A DNA stretch of 64,000 nt, taken from contig JAIXOQ010000027.1 of the NCBI GenBank assembly GCA_027486675.1, positions 26,744 to 90,743 on the forward strand, in the 5' to 3' direction. A program made the translations under genes and the position numbers. The DNA is from Pseudomonadota bacterium. Its GTDB lineage: Bacteria > Bdellovibrionota > UBA1018 > CAIMNF01. This document shows positions 19,821 to 30,071 of the stretch, one piece after another. How positions within the stretch are numbered: position 1 is the stretch's first letter; the number at the start of each line of letters is the position of its first letter. Below the pieces are notes generated by a model. That model was not told the origin of the DNA and did not search any database. It saw nothing but the letters and a program-made list of their open reading frames with translations.

Positions 19821-21044
19821 ATGATCGATTCACTCGCCCGTGGGCATACAAAGGATATATACGGTCCAGTTCTCTTAGAGCAGGGCGTTAAGGCTTCGGT
19901 CCCCGCTCACTTATTTCGCTTCTCTGATTCCATTCACGCGCTTCGCGCGGGTCGCTTGCCTGATTCTATTCCCGGGAGGGGTTTGGCGAATGCAGCCATT
20001 CATGCGCATTTGCATCGTGCCCTTCAAGATAGAAAAGCCTGGTCCCTCTTTCTGAAGTCTGAAGACGCCGTTTCTTTGCGAAAGGGATTGAGCACCATCC
20101 ATATTCAGCCTGGGGCGGCGCTGTCCGGGGACTTAAATGAACTTGCAATTTCTTTGGGAAAATCGGGTCTACGGACACCGTTCTTAGGTCAGGTGGCTGA
20201 AGAAGAGTTCCAAAAGTCGGCAGATCTCACACCACTTCGGGTGACAAACGAAGCTCCGACTCGTTTTTCCGCCCAAGAGGTGACCCAAGAATGGAAAGAG
20301 GAGCATGCTTTTGTCTTAGGCCGTCCAGTATCGAACTGGTCCGCTCCGGGTGAAAGTTTGGCCAAAATGGAGTGTTTGCCTTTTTTCATTCGAGCGCACT
20401 TTGTACTCCTGCCTGAGTCTCCTTTGCTCGCTCGTGTCCAAAGGGCTCCTGAGTTGATGGGTCACCTGGCGGTGCCGAAAACTGCATCCTTAGCAGCACT
20501 TCGAGCTGGTGAATCCTTTGATTTCCCAGTTTTGGAATGCATCGCTGCGAATGATCCTTTTGAATCTGTACTCAGCAGCAATGAACTGATGGCACGCGCG
20601 CGTATGGATGCAAATTCTCTACAGGAACTGTTATTATTAGCCGGCTGGACTGCTGCATTCATAAGAGCAGAGTGGAAGAAAAAAACAGTAGATCTAGTCT
20701 CCGTCAATCTTCGTTTCGGAATCGACCGGACATCGGGTGAATGGTCCCTTGTAGATTCTTTGTCTTTAGATGATCAGCGCATCCATTTTGCGGGTGCTGT
20801 TTTAAGTCACGATTGGGTGCTGGAACCTCTGTCGAAGACCAGTTGGTTTGATGCAATCTTGCATGCCAGAAGACAGGCACTCGCTCATGGCGTTCGCGAT
20901 TTTAGACGCTTGTGTGTTGAGCCCCCGCCTCGTCTCGGTTTGGAATGGATCAAAGAAGGCGCAAAACGCTGTACGGCGGCTGCTGAGTTGCTCACCGAAA
21001 AAGTACAACCGCTTAGAAACGAGACCTATGTATCTACGAGTTGA
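19821..21044 (+). CDS. PurC (SAICAR synthetase)-like protein with degraded motifs
   Basis: GHTKDIY near N-terminus; FSDSIHALRAGRLPDSIPGRGLANAAIHAHL resembles PurC SDR(V/I)SAFD..IPGKG; VNLRFGID..GEWSLVDSLSLDDQRI in place of DTKFEFG..DEV.TPDSSR. Confidence 0.6.
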   Translation: MIDSLARGHTKDIYGPVLLEQGVKASVPAHLFRFSDSIHALRAGRLPDSIPGRGLANAAIHAHLHRALQDRKAWSLFLKSEDAVSLRKGLSTIHIQPGAALSGDLNELAISLGKSGLRTPFLGQVAEEEFQKSADLTPLRVTNEAPTRFSAQEVTQEWKEEHAFVLGRPVSNWSAPGESLAKMECLPFFIRAHFVLLPESPLLARVQRAPELMGHLAVPKTASLAALRAGESFDFPVLECIAANDPFESVLSSNELMARARMDANSLQELLLLAGWTAAFIRAEWKKKTVDLVSVNLRFGIDRTSGEWSLVDSLSLDDQRIHFAGAVLSHDWVLEPLSKTSWFDAILHARRQALAHGVRDFRRLCVEPPPRLGLEWIKEGAKRCTAAAELLTEKVQPLRNETYVSTS

Positions 21045-23364
21045 GCTGGCCTATCGTCCGCAGTTTTCTGATCCTTTTGCTCATCGTTGGTTAGAAATCG
21101 TAAAAAAATCTCACCCGGAGCTTGCGCAGAAAGTGCGCTGGGCAAGATGGCTTGACGTCTTGTGGGTAGACTTGGCTGCAACACGAGATGAGATCGTGAC
21201 TTCGATCCAGCAGTCCTTTGGGGATCCGATACTCAAGTGGGTTTTTACCGGTGATTTAGTCCCTTCCGCAGCGGGTGCGTCAGGGACCCTGCTCGATCTC
21301 ATGCAGTTCGCTCCCTACCGACCAGGCGTGTTCCATGCGTTAGAAAAACGGATACGTCTTCATCAGGTGGATCGAGCGGGTGATTTGGCCCTAGAAACTC
21401 TCCAAACAGCATTAGGAAGAGCTCACGTTTTAGACCGTGTCACGAGCGGTGCGTTATTATTGATCGAGGGCCCGCAGCTCACTCAGCTCGACTTGCGTAC
21501 TTTGGCCCATGCGCATTTTTGTGACGGCGAAACAGAATCTTGGACGAGTCTTCAAGAGACAGAATTAGTGAAGAACTCTCGCTTTCAGGGGGAACAAGTG
21601 TCCCGTTATCTGATTGAAAGCGGCCGCATGGGTGCGGATCGTTGGTTAGAGGGTGTGTTGTTTCGAATGACCCGATTGGATCGACCGCAGACGAAGGTGA
21701 AGGGTTTTGAACCCGTCGCAGTTGTGCCAGGAGGGGTCATTTCCCCTGCAGTGCTGAGACTCAATCAACAGCTTCCTAAGTCCTGGATGCTTTCTTCAGG
21801 TGCGTCCCCTGAAGGGATTTTGGATTTTGACGAAAATACAATTGCCGTTGTGAAACTAGACACCTCGGGCAGTCCAACTCGAGATTCTTTAGGCCGCACT
21901 TACATGGATACGCTCAATCTTTCCGGTGCTTTGGAATGGGCTGGCGCTTGGGTGCACGGGGCCTCGGGCCGCCTAGAACTCTTAAAAGATTTTGCCCGTC
22001 GCTCTGGGGCCGCTGTCGTGTGGGAACCCACAAACGCAGAGCCCACAGTGTCTTGGCTGGGATTTGCAGCGAAAGAGACGGATGGACGTCCTTGGGACTT
22101 CACTCCCGTGGGTGCGGAAGGGGAGCTCGTTTGGATTGGTGACCGAAAATTACCTGCAAGAGTGGCTCGTGATTTCTCACTCTTCCATCGCATCGAGTGG
22201 GCGCTTTCTCCGCTCAAAAGAAAAGATCAGGTGCTTGCTGTTTTTCCATGTCAACAAGAGCCGCTCGGTTCTTGTGTCATTCGTGCCGGGGAGATCCTAG
22301 ATGGCTTTGATCTCGATCTAGATCTTGAACCCGATGAGGCACGCGCGCTGTGGTCGGAGGAAAAGTTAGACGGAGTTTTAGTCCTAACTCAGCCCGGTGG
22401 CATGGCTCTCTTGGAAGAGGTTCTCATTCGGGATCGCATTCCCTATCTCAGGGTCGGTCGCACCGCGGATGGGAAAAATCTCAAACTTGCTGTGCGTGGG
22501 AAACAGGTGCTAGATCACGCATTGTCTCGCCAGGTTACCGAAGTTTCGCGCGATACTTTAGAGGCTACTGCCGAGGAAACTGTGCCTTCACAAATGGTGC
22601 CCAAAATTTTTGGATCCCATCAATTGCTCCTCACCGAGGGGTCGCTGGATCCTTCAAGGTTGAGTCCGCTCCTCTTTCGGCCCCACTCCCTTTCTACTAC
22701 TGGGATTTTGCTGGCCTCATCCGAAGTCCGTTCTGGATCGGACTTACGAGGGTTAATTGCGCGGAGCGTGGGTGCGGGTGGTCAGTTTGGGAGCGAAGAC
22801 GCTTGGATTGGAGTTTCGATCGTAGAGTCGCAGGGCAGTGAGGACTTGTGGCCCGAAGTCGAGAGCGTCCTTGTTGATTTAGGAATACCGATAGTTTCTT
22901 ACCGCCGATCCAAAGGATCGCCGAGCTCTGGATCATGGTGGGTTCAAGTTCTATCCAAGGTGCTGGATGTGCGTGCGCTGCGTGTTGAAGCAGTGCCGTC
23001 TCCGCTTTTGAATGTTTATCTTTTGGGCGCAGGTGCTGGGCCCGCAAGTGCCGGATTTAGGCGGCTTTTGTCTTGGATGGGCGGAGTGGATGGTCGGCTC
23101 CAATCTTCCCTGCAGTCGGTGCGAGCGATGGGTGGCGATGGTTATGTGGAGGGGCTCAATGCAGCACTCAAAGGCAAGTCCTTAGGTGGAGATTTCGTGC
23201 CTCCGCAGCAGCAACATGGTTGGGATTTTGTGGTGACGGCAACTGATGCGGATCGCTTCTTGTTGGAAGAAGAGTGGCGCACCTTTGGTATTGGATTTCA
23301 TTTGCTCGGTCGAAGCAATGCATCGGGCTTTGCAAGGTTTAGTGGTCAGGAGGCATCGCGATGA
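21028..23364 (+). CDS. PurS/PurL (FGAM synthetase)-like protein, divergent
   Basis: N-terminal PurS-like segment, PYRPGVFHALEK resembling YRPGVTDN, AIRS_C-like LVLTQPGGMALLEEVLIRDRIPYLRVGRTADGKNLKLAVRGKQVLD; flanked by PurC-like and PurQ-like genes. Confidence 0.55.
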   Translation: MYLRVELAYRPQFSDPFAHRWLEIVKKSHPELAQKVRWARWLDVLWVDLAATRDEIVTSIQQSFGDPILKWVFTGDLVPSAAGASGTLLDLMQFAPYRPGVFHALEKRIRLHQVDRAGDLALETLQTALGRAHVLDRVTSGALLLIEGPQLTQLDLRTLAHAHFCDGETESWTSLQETELVKNSRFQGEQVSRYLIESGRMGADRWLEGVLFRMTRLDRPQTKVKGFEPVAVVPGGVISPAVLRLNQQLPKSWMLSSGASPEGILDFDENTIAVVKLDTSGSPTRDSLGRTYMDTLNLSGALEWAGAWVHGASGRLELLKDFARRSGAAVVWEPTNAEPTVSWLGFAAKETDGRPWDFTPVGAEGELVWIGDRKLPARVARDFSLFHRIEWALSPLKRKDQVLAVFPCQQEPLGSCVIRAGEILDGFDLDLDLEPDEARALWSEEKLDGVLVLTQPGGMALLEEVLIRDRIPYLRVGRTADGKNLKLAVRGKQVLDHALSRQVTEVSRDTLEATAEETVPSQMVPKIFGSHQLLLTEGSLDPSRLSPLLFRPHSLSTTGILLASSEVRSGSDLRGLIARSVGAGGQFGSEDAWIGVSIVESQGSEDLWPEVESVLVDLGIPIVSYRRSKGSPSSGSWWVQVLSKVLDVRALRVEAVPSPLLNVYLLGAGAGPASAGFRRLLSWMGGVDGRLQSSLQSVRAMGGDGYVEGLNAALKGKSLGGDFVPPQQQHGWDFVVTATDADRFLLEEEWRTFGIGFHLLGRSNASGFARFSGQEASR

Positions 23365-24080
23365 GCGGCCAGTATCAAGCACTTGTTTTGGATTACCCCA
23401 GTGCGCTTGGCAGTAAAGACCTGATCCATGGCCTACGCCAAGTTGGGTTTTCGGTTCAGCGTTTGTGGTTAGAGGACGTAAAGCCTGGGGCCATTCCGAT
23501 GGATCAGCTCATGTTGAAGTACAAACTCATCGCATTTCCAAGCGTATTGCCAGGCCGCGTTCGCTGGCTTGCCCTAAAAATTCAACTTGGATTGCAATGG
23601 GATCTGAAGCGATTCGCAGAGCGCGGGGGATACGTGCTTGCAACGGGTGCCGCAACCGATGCGATGATTGCGCTTGGGATTTTTGGGGATGGGATCAGTG
23701 TGCACCGCACGCCCGATCCAGAGCGCGAGGAGTCTTGGATTAAACTTCAAACGGATGCATCCCGATGTGAGTGGTTGAAGGGATTAGGTTCGATCGAGTT
23801 GCCGAGCGACGAAGATTCCCCGGTACTTGTCACCAGTGAATCCTCAAAGGTCGAAGTCGGCGTTCGTTTTGATCGTCTCGGGACCGTTTGCATGCGCAGA
23901 ACTGCAACAGAGTCACTGCTTGCGGACGCTTACGGGCTCTGTGACGCAACCGGGAGAATCCTAGCCACGTTCGCAGAGCCGCAACTTGCTGTGACGCGCA
24001 CGCCGAGCTCTCTTTTTGGTAGCGGTCCTGGCCTTGCGCTTTTTCAGAACGTGCATCGAGCCGCTCAAGGGAGCGGTTGA
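23361..24080 (+). CDS. PurQ-like class I glutamine amidotransferase fold protein lacking catalytic residues
   Basis: ALVLDYPSALGSKDLIHGLRQVGFSVQRLW; FAERGGYVLATGAATDAMIALGIFG resembles GLVLGICNGFQ; ATG overlaps upstream stop (ATGA). Confidence 0.6.
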   Translation: MSGQYQALVLDYPSALGSKDLIHGLRQVGFSVQRLWLEDVKPGAIPMDQLMLKYKLIAFPSVLPGRVRWLALKIQLGLQWDLKRFAERGGYVLATGAATDAMIALGIFGDGISVHRTPDPEREESWIKLQTDASRCEWLKGLGSIELPSDEDSPVLVTSESSKVEVGVRFDRLGTVCMRRTATESLLADAYGLCDATGRILATFAEPQLAVTRTPSSLFGSGPGLALFQNVHRAAQGSG

Positions 24081-24093
24081 GCCTAATCGAAGC

Positions 24094-24672
24094 CTATTTC
24101 CAGAACGTTGTAGGCGGGGCGCAATCGATTTTTACGGGACGTTTTGTCTTTGGATCCATCCACTCGACCCGATTGGCATGCAGCATGAGGCGAGGCGTTT
24201 CTACAATCGGGTAGCCCGCCATTTCAAAGTGACGGCGGATTTGATGAAAACGTCCTGTTTTTGGATGAACCTTAAGGAGTGCGTAATCCACTCCGCTCTC
24301 TTTTTTTCTTTTGATCAGTTCCAGTTGCGTTTCAGCCGACTGCGGTGGGCCCCCTTTTTTTGGCAGTGGCGCGCGTAGGGTTGCATGGTCGGGGGGGCTG
24401 CCTTGCACCCAAGCTAAGTACGTCTTTAGAACAGATCTCGATTCAAAGAGTTTTGAAAGTTCTGCCGCTGCTTTAGAGGTCAGTGCAAAAAGAACGAGGC
24501 CGCTGGTTTCTTTGTCAATGCGGTGGACGGGAAAAAAACGTTCAGAAAACTCCGATTCGAGCAGCTCCTTGAGTCCTGTCTCAGATGGGCCCGACGCATA
24601 GGTGGAGATCCCCTCGGGTTTTGAGGCCGCGATGAACGTTCCGCTTCGAAATAAGATCTTCGTCTTGCTCAA
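24094..24672 (-). CDS. RluA-family pseudouridine synthase
   Basis: ASKPEGISTYA; FFPVHRIDKETSGLVLFA; KTGRFHQIRRHFEMAGYPI; TTG start. Confidence 0.85.
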   Translation of the reverse strand: MSKTKILFRSGTFIAASKPEGISTYASGPSETGLKELLESEFSERFFPVHRIDKETSGLVLFALTSKAAAELSKLFESRSVLKTYLAWVQGSPPDHATLRAPLPKKGGPPQSAETQLELIKRKKESGVDYALLKVHPKTGRFHQIRRHFEMAGYPIVETPRLMLHANRVEWMDPKTKRPVKIDCAPPTTFWK

Positions 24673-24708
24673 TGCCTTCTATTCTCCTTAAACTTGGGCC
24701 CACTGTCG

Positions 24709-25941
24709 ATGAAAGCTAAAGATTACATCCAACTCGAAGATCACTTTGGTGCCCGCAATTACGCACCTATTCCCGTTGTCATCGCAAAGGGTCTCGGGGC
24801 TAAGGTTTGGGATGTCGAAGGGCATGAGTATTTGGACTTTCTTTCCGCCTATTCTGCAGTGAATCAAGGCCATTGCCATCCGCGCCTGGTTGAGGCTGCA
24901 AAACGACAACTTGACCAGCTCACGTTGACTTCTCGGGCCTTTTACAACAATCGCTTAGGCGTTTTTGAATCCTACCTCTGTGGCTTGCTAGGGTTTGATC
25001 GCATGATCCCCATGAATACCGGTGTTGAGGGCGGGGAGACTGCAATTAAACTCGCCCGTCGGTGGGGTTATGACGTAAAAAAAATTCCGGCAAATACGGC
25101 TCGAGTTGTTTTTGCTGAAGGGAACTTTTGGGGTCGAACGATTGCGGCAATCAGTTCGTCGACCGATCCTGGGAGTCGGAATGGTTTTGGCCCCTTTGTC
25201 CCAAATTTTGACCTCGTGCCTTACAATGACCTTGTCGCTTTAGAAGCGTCTCTTTCAAGACCTGATGTCTGTGCGTTTATGTTTGAGCCCATCCAAGGTG
25301 AAGCGGGCGTGATCGTGCCATCCCATGGATATCTGAGGGGTGTCCGCGAACTTTGTAGTCGCTACAAGGTCCTGATGATTGCAGATGAGGTGCAGACCGG
25401 ACTCGGGCGTACGGGGAAGATGCTTGCATGTGATCATGAAGGCGTTAAGCCCGATATTCTTGTCTTAGGAAAGGCACTTTCAGGCGGCATTCTGCCCGTG
25501 AGTGCTGCGCTCTCTTCGAACGAAGTCATTGGCCTCCTGCAGCCCGGCGAGCATGGCTCTACCTTTGGTGGCAATCCATTGGCCTCCGCCGTTGCGCTTG
25601 AAGCAGTGCGAGTGGTTGTCGACGAAGATCTTCCGGTAAGAGCCGAGCAATTAGGTAAGGTTTTTAGGAAGGCGTTAACCGAATGCAACTCGCCTTTGGT
25701 CTCTGGAGTTCGAGGCAAAGGGCTGCTGAACGCGATCGACATTATGCCTTATGCAGGCGGAAAAACTGCAAAAGAGCTGTGTTATGCGCTTATGAAGCGT
25801 GGATTGCTCTGCAAACAGACGCACACGCACACGATCCGTTTTGCTCCACCGCTTGTGATCTCTGAGGCGGACCTGAACCTTGGATTAGAAAAAATTGTCG
25901 CAGCACTGCGTGATGCAGAGCGTGAACACGCCTCTCATTAG
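24709..25941 (+). CDS. rocD: Ornithine aminotransferase
   Basis: DYIQLEDHFGARNYAPIPVVI, PMNTGVEGGETAIKLARRWGY, IADEVQTGLGRTGK, LGKALSGGILPVSA, GEHGSTFGGNPLA. Confidence 0.92.
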   Translation: MKAKDYIQLEDHFGARNYAPIPVVIAKGLGAKVWDVEGHEYLDFLSAYSAVNQGHCHPRLVEAAKRQLDQLTLTSRAFYNNRLGVFESYLCGLLGFDRMIPMNTGVEGGETAIKLARRWGYDVKKIPANTARVVFAEGNFWGRTIAAISSSTDPGSRNGFGPFVPNFDLVPYNDLVALEASLSRPDVCAFMFEPIQGEAGVIVPSHGYLRGVRELCSRYKVLMIADEVQTGLGRTGKMLACDHEGVKPDILVLGKALSGGILPVSAALSSNEVIGLLQPGEHGSTFGGNPLASAVALEAVRVVVDEDLPVRAEQLGKVFRKALTECNSPLVSGVRGKGLLNAIDIMPYAGGKTAKELCYALMKRGLLCKQTHTHTIRFAPPLVISEADLNLGLEKIVAALRDAEREHASH

Positions 25942-26024
25942 TGTCTTTCGTATCTTTCCTCTTTCCGTCTTGGCTCCGCGTCGATAGCATCGGTTCAAAT
26001 CCCATTGAAAAATAAGGAGCTACT

Positions 26025-26969
26025 ATGTCTCTGAAACGTCCGAAGATTTCCATCATTGGTGCGGGCTTCGTAGGTTCGACCTGCGCACATTGGGCTGCAA
26101 GCAAAGAACTCGGGGACATAGTCCTGATCGACATCAATGGGGATGCAGCCAAAGGCAAGGCCTTGGACCTGTTTGAAGCTTCTCCAGTGGAAGGTTTTGA
26201 TTCTCATGTGGTCGGCACCAGCGATTACACACACACTAAGGACAGTGACGTAGTCGTCATCACCGCCGGTCTACCTCGGAAGCCAGGAATGAGCCGGGAT
26301 GATCTTCTTGCAACAAACGCGAAGATCGTCGGGGACTGCGCGACCCAGGTTGCAAAGTATGCTCCAAATGCGGTGCTCATCGTTGTTTCAAATCCGCTCG
26401 ATGCGATGTGCCATGTAGCGATGAAGGCCAGCGGTTTTCCTCGCGAGCGGGTGATCGGAATGGCAGGCGTACTCGACGGCGCGCGTTTTAGAAGTTTTAT
26501 CGCGATGGAGTGCGACGTCAGTGTTGAAGACGTTCAAGCATTCGTCTTTGGTGGGCACGGGGACACCATGGTTCCAATGCCTCGTTATGTCTCTGTCGGT
26601 GGAATTCCTCTGACACAGCTTTTATCCAAAGAAAAAATTGAAGCCTTAGTGGATCGCACCCGCAAGGGGGGCGCTGAAATCGTAGAGCTTTTAAAAACCG
26701 GCTCCGCTTATTACGCGCCAGCTGCCTCAGCGATCCAGATGGTGGAAGCCATCGTGCGCGATAAAAATCGTATTCTCCCCTGTGCAGTGCATCTGAAGGG
26801 CGAGTACGGGATTAACGGTCTCTTTGTTGGAGTCTTAGCAAAACTAGGGAAGACAGGGCTCGTTTCTGTTCCAACACTTGAGATGAATGCTGAAGAAAAA
26901 GCGATGTTTGAAAAATCTGCTCAGGCAGTAACAGGTCTTGTTGAAGATCTAAAACGATTGGGGTTCTAG
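26025..26969 (+). CDS. mdh: Malate dehydrogenase (LDH-like type)
   Basis: [56 protein letters not shown]. Confidence 0.93.
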   Translation: MSLKRPKISIIGAGFVGSTCAHWAASKELGDIVLIDINGDAAKGKALDLFEASPVEGFDSHVVGTSDYTHTKDSDVVVITAGLPRKPGMSRDDLLATNAKIVGDCATQVAKYAPNAVLIVVSNPLDAMCHVAMKASGFPRERVIGMAGVLDGARFRSFIAMECDVSVEDVQAFVFGGHGDTMVPMPRYVSVGGIPLTQLLSKEKIEALVDRTRKGGAEIVELLKTGSAYYAPAASAIQMVEAIVRDKNRILPCAVHLKGEYGINGLFVGVLAKLGKTGLVSVPTLEMNAEEKAMFEKSAQAVTGLVEDLKRLGF

Positions 26970-26973
26970 TCGA

Positions 26974-28164
26974 ATGAATATTCATGAATATCAAGCAAAG
27001 CACCTTCTAAAACGATTTAACGTTGCAGTCCCCGAAGGGAGACTGGTCGACGGTCCAGATCAGGTTGCTGATCGAGCCGTTCAGGCCGCAAAAGAGCTGC
27101 AGGCGGAGCGTAAAAATTCAGTTTGGGTTGTTAAAGCCCAGATCCATGCAGGTGGTCGCGGTAAAGCGGGCGGAGTGAAGGTATGTAAAACTCTGGATGA
27201 AGTGAAAGCCGCAGCAAGCGCGATCATGGGTAAGGTTCTGGTGACTCCTCAAACGGGTGCAGCTGGAAAAAAAGTTCACAAGCTTTGGATTGAAGAAGGA
27301 TCCGCGATCGCAAAAGAATTCTACTTAGGCATCGTGCTTGATCGTGCGGTCTCAGGCGTAGTGATGATGGCTTCCACCGAAGGGGGCATGGAAATCGAGG
27401 AAGTCGCTGAAAAGCATCCCGAAAAAATCACTAAAGTGGTGATTGATCCGACAATCGGCTACCAGCCTTATCACGGCCGAAAGATTGCAAAATCCTTGGG
27501 TATTCCCGCTGATAAGACCCGCGAAGCCGTCGAGTTCTTTGGCGGTATCTATAAATGTTTTGTGGATAAAGATTGCTCCCAAGTGGAGATCAATCCTCTG
27601 ATTCTGACGACCGATCAAAAGCTCATCGCCTTAGACGCAAAGATCAACTTTGATGACAACGCTCTTTTTAGAAACAAAGATGTCGTCGATATGCGCGATC
27701 TTCTTGAAGAAAACGCCCAAGATATCGAAGCGTCGAAGTATGAGCTCGCGTACATCGCGCTCGATGGAAACATCGGATGTCTGGTGAACGGAGCAGGCCT
27801 TGCCATGGCAACCATGGACATCATCAAGCTCCACGGCGGTGATCCAGCAAACTTCCTAGACGTCGGTGGTGGCGCCAACAAGGAGAAGGTCACACAGGCT
27901 TTCAAAATCATCCTTAAGGATCCAAAGGTGAAGGCGATTTTAGTGAATATCTTTGGCGGGATCATGAAGTGCGACGTCATCGCAGAAGGTGTGATCGCCG
28001 CTGCAAAAGAAGTTCAGCTTTCGGTACCCCTTGTGGTTCGCCTGGAAGGGACCAACGTAGACCTTGGGAAAAAAATTCTGGCGGAGAGTGGTCTTAAGAT
28101 CACCCCAGCAAATGATTTAGCGGACGCAGCACAAAAAGTAGTTGCTGCTGCAAACGGAAAATAG
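26974..28164 (+). CDS. sucC: Succinyl-CoA ligase beta subunit
   Basis: [51 protein letters not shown]. Confidence 0.96.
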   Translation: MNIHEYQAKHLLKRFNVAVPEGRLVDGPDQVADRAVQAAKELQAERKNSVWVVKAQIHAGGRGKAGGVKVCKTLDEVKAAASAIMGKVLVTPQTGAAGKKVHKLWIEEGSAIAKEFYLGIVLDRAVSGVVMMASTEGGMEIEEVAEKHPEKITKVVIDPTIGYQPYHGRKIAKSLGIPADKTREAVEFFGGIYKCFVDKDCSQVEINPLILTTDQKLIALDAKINFDDNALFRNKDVVDMRDLLEENAQDIEASKYELAYIALDGNIGCLVNGAGLAMATMDIIKLHGGDPANFLDVGGGANKEKVTQAFKIILKDPKVKAILVNIFGGIMKCDVIAEGVIAAAKEVQLSVPLVVRLEGTNVDLGKKILAESGLKITPANDLADAAQKVVAAANGK

Positions 28165-28174
28165 GAGCAGCGCC

Positions 28175-29047
28175 ATGTCCATCTGGGTCAATCGTTCAAC
28201 AAAGTTATTGGTTCAAGGAATCACCGGTTCACAAGGGCTCTTTCACGCAAAAGGGTGCAAAGAGTACGGCACCCAAGTGGTGGGTGGAGTTACGCCCGGA
28301 AAGGGCGGCCAGTCCGTAGAAGGGTTCCCAGTCTTTGATACTGTAGAAGAGGCCGCGAAAAAGACCGGAGCAAATGCCACGATGATTTTCGTGCCGCCGC
28401 CATTCGCAGCGGATTCTATTTGTGAGGCTGCAGATGCTGGCATTCCGCTCATCATCTGTATCACCGAAGGAATTCCAGTGATGGACATGGTGCGGACGAA
28501 GCGCTTTGTGAAACAAAAGGGTTCGCGTCTCATTGGGCCAAACTGCCCAGGTGTGATCACCCCTGGGGAATGTAAGATCGGCATCATGCCTGGCCATATC
28601 CATAAACCAGGAAAGATCGGGGTTGTATCCCGTTCTGGCACCCTGACCTATGAGGCAGTCTTCCAGTTAAGCCAACTTGGAATCGGACAAAGCACATGCG
28701 TGGGGATCGGCGGGGATCCAGTCAATGGTACAAATTTCATCGATGTTTTGGAGGCTTTTAATGCCGATCCAGGAACCGAAGGGGTCATTTTAATCGGGGA
28801 GATCGGTGGTTCTGCGGAAGAAGAGGCCGCCGACTACATCCGCAAGTCCGTGAAGAAGCCGGTCGTTGGGTTTATCGGTGGCGCCACAGCACCTCCGGGT
28901 AAACGCATGGGGCATGCTGGGGCCATTATCTCCGGAGGAAAAGGGACAGCCGAAGAGAAGTTCAAGGCGCTTGAGGCTGCGGGTGTGAAGATCGCAAGAA
29001 GCCCGGCAGATCTTGGAAAAAGTATGTTAGAATTGCTCAGGAAATAG
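28175..29047 (+). CDS. sucD: Succinyl-CoA ligase alpha subunit
   Basis: [62 protein letters not shown]. Confidence 0.96.
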   Translation: MSIWVNRSTKLLVQGITGSQGLFHAKGCKEYGTQVVGGVTPGKGGQSVEGFPVFDTVEEAAKKTGANATMIFVPPPFAADSICEAADAGIPLIICITEGIPVMDMVRTKRFVKQKGSRLIGPNCPGVITPGECKIGIMPGHIHKPGKIGVVSRSGTLTYEAVFQLSQLGIGQSTCVGIGGDPVNGTNFIDVLEAFNADPGTEGVILIGEIGGSAEEEAADYIRKSVKKPVVGFIGGATAPPGKRMGHAGAIISGGKGTAEEKFKALEAAGVKIARSPADLGKSMLELLRK

Positions 29048-29118
29048 GCTTAGGCATTAATACCGCCTGGAAACAAAAGTCTTAAATAACAAAAGAAATA
29101 TCCTTTAGGAGTCACAAA

Positions 29119-29547
29119 GTGGCAGTAGAACAGACCTTCAGCATCATTAAACCAAACGCAGTCCAGAAGAATAAAGTGGGCGAAATCATTGCGCGCTTTG
29201 AGACGCGCGGTCTCCGCGTGGCAGCAGCCCGTTTTGCGCGTTTGACCAAAGAAAAAGCAGAAGGCTTTTACATCGAGCACAAAGAGCGTCCTTTCTTCCA
29301 AAGTTTGGTGAACTTCATGACCAGTGGCCCGGTCCTTCTTTTGGTTCTCGAAGGCGAAAACGCAGTGGCCTTAAACCGCGAAATCATGGGTGCTACAGAT
29401 CCAGCGAAAGCAGCTCCGGGTACATTGCGAAAAGATTTCGCAGATAGCATTGAAGCGAACGCTGTTCATGGTTCGGACAGCCTTCAGTCCGCGAATCGCG
29501 AAATCTCTTATTTCTTTGAAAAGACAGACCTTCAGAAACGAATGTAG
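29119..29547 (+). CDS. ndk: Nucleoside diphosphate kinase
   Basis: [36 protein letters not shown]. Confidence 0.96.
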   Translation: MAVEQTFSIIKPNAVQKNKVGEIIARFETRGLRVAAARFARLTKEKAEGFYIEHKERPFFQSLVNFMTSGPVLLLVLEGENAVALNREIMGATDPAKAAPGTLRKDFADSIEANAVHGSDSLQSANREISYFFEKTDLQKRM

Positions 29548-29559
29548 AGATAAAAGGAA

Positions 29560-30042
29560 ATGACAAATATGAATAAAATTGATGTGAAACGGTTCAAAGA
29601 AGTTGTGGAGCAAATCAAGTCTGCTCAGACCCATTTTAATAGCCTGATCAACAAAGAGACGATCACTCACGCTAAGAAATATGCTGAGAAACAGTCTAAA
29701 GAGCTGAAGAAGCTTGTGAATACGGATGTAAAAAAGGTTCGTGCTTTTGTTGAAAAAGAAGTGAAAGAACTTCACAAGTTCCAAAAGCAAGTGCCAGGAG
29801 AAATTGCAAAGCTTCAGAAATTTGCAGATAAACAACTCAAAGAATTCGAAAGGATTCTAAAGGTTGCTAACGTTTCGGTAGGCGCGATCAAAGACTCATT
29901 CGCACCAAAAAAAAAAGCAGCGCGAAAACCAGCCAAAAGAGCAGCACCAAAAACGCAAAAAGCTCAAACCGAGGCCAGCGGGCAAGCAGCAACAAGCCAG
30001 CCGCAAACCAGCGAGCAAACAACAGCGGAAACAAACGCTTAG
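29560..30042 (+). CDS. Coiled-coil/phasin-like protein with Lys/Ala/Pro-rich tail
   Basis: Helical Lys-rich body, tail [20 protein letters not shown]10 tract at 29907-29916. Confidence 0.6.
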   Translation: MTNMNKIDVKRFKEVVEQIKSAQTHFNSLINKETITHAKKYAEKQSKELKKLVNTDVKKVRAFVEKEVKELHKFQKQVPGEIAKLQKFADKQLKEFERILKVANVSVGAIKDSFAPKKKAARKPAKRAAPKTQKAQTEASGQAATSQPQTSEQTTAETNA

Positions 30043-30071
30043 CAACAACCGCGCAGCCTAAGAAAAAACCT

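Noticed and set aside
24061-24076. CCGCTC-AAGG-GAGCGG hairpin at the PurQ-like gene end as a terminator
   Set aside because: No T run on either side, so intrinsic termination is not supported
24387-24397. Short G7 tracts (also near 31683) as contingency loci
   Set aside because: Only 7 bases, within or antisense to conserved coding sequence; too short to claim phase variation
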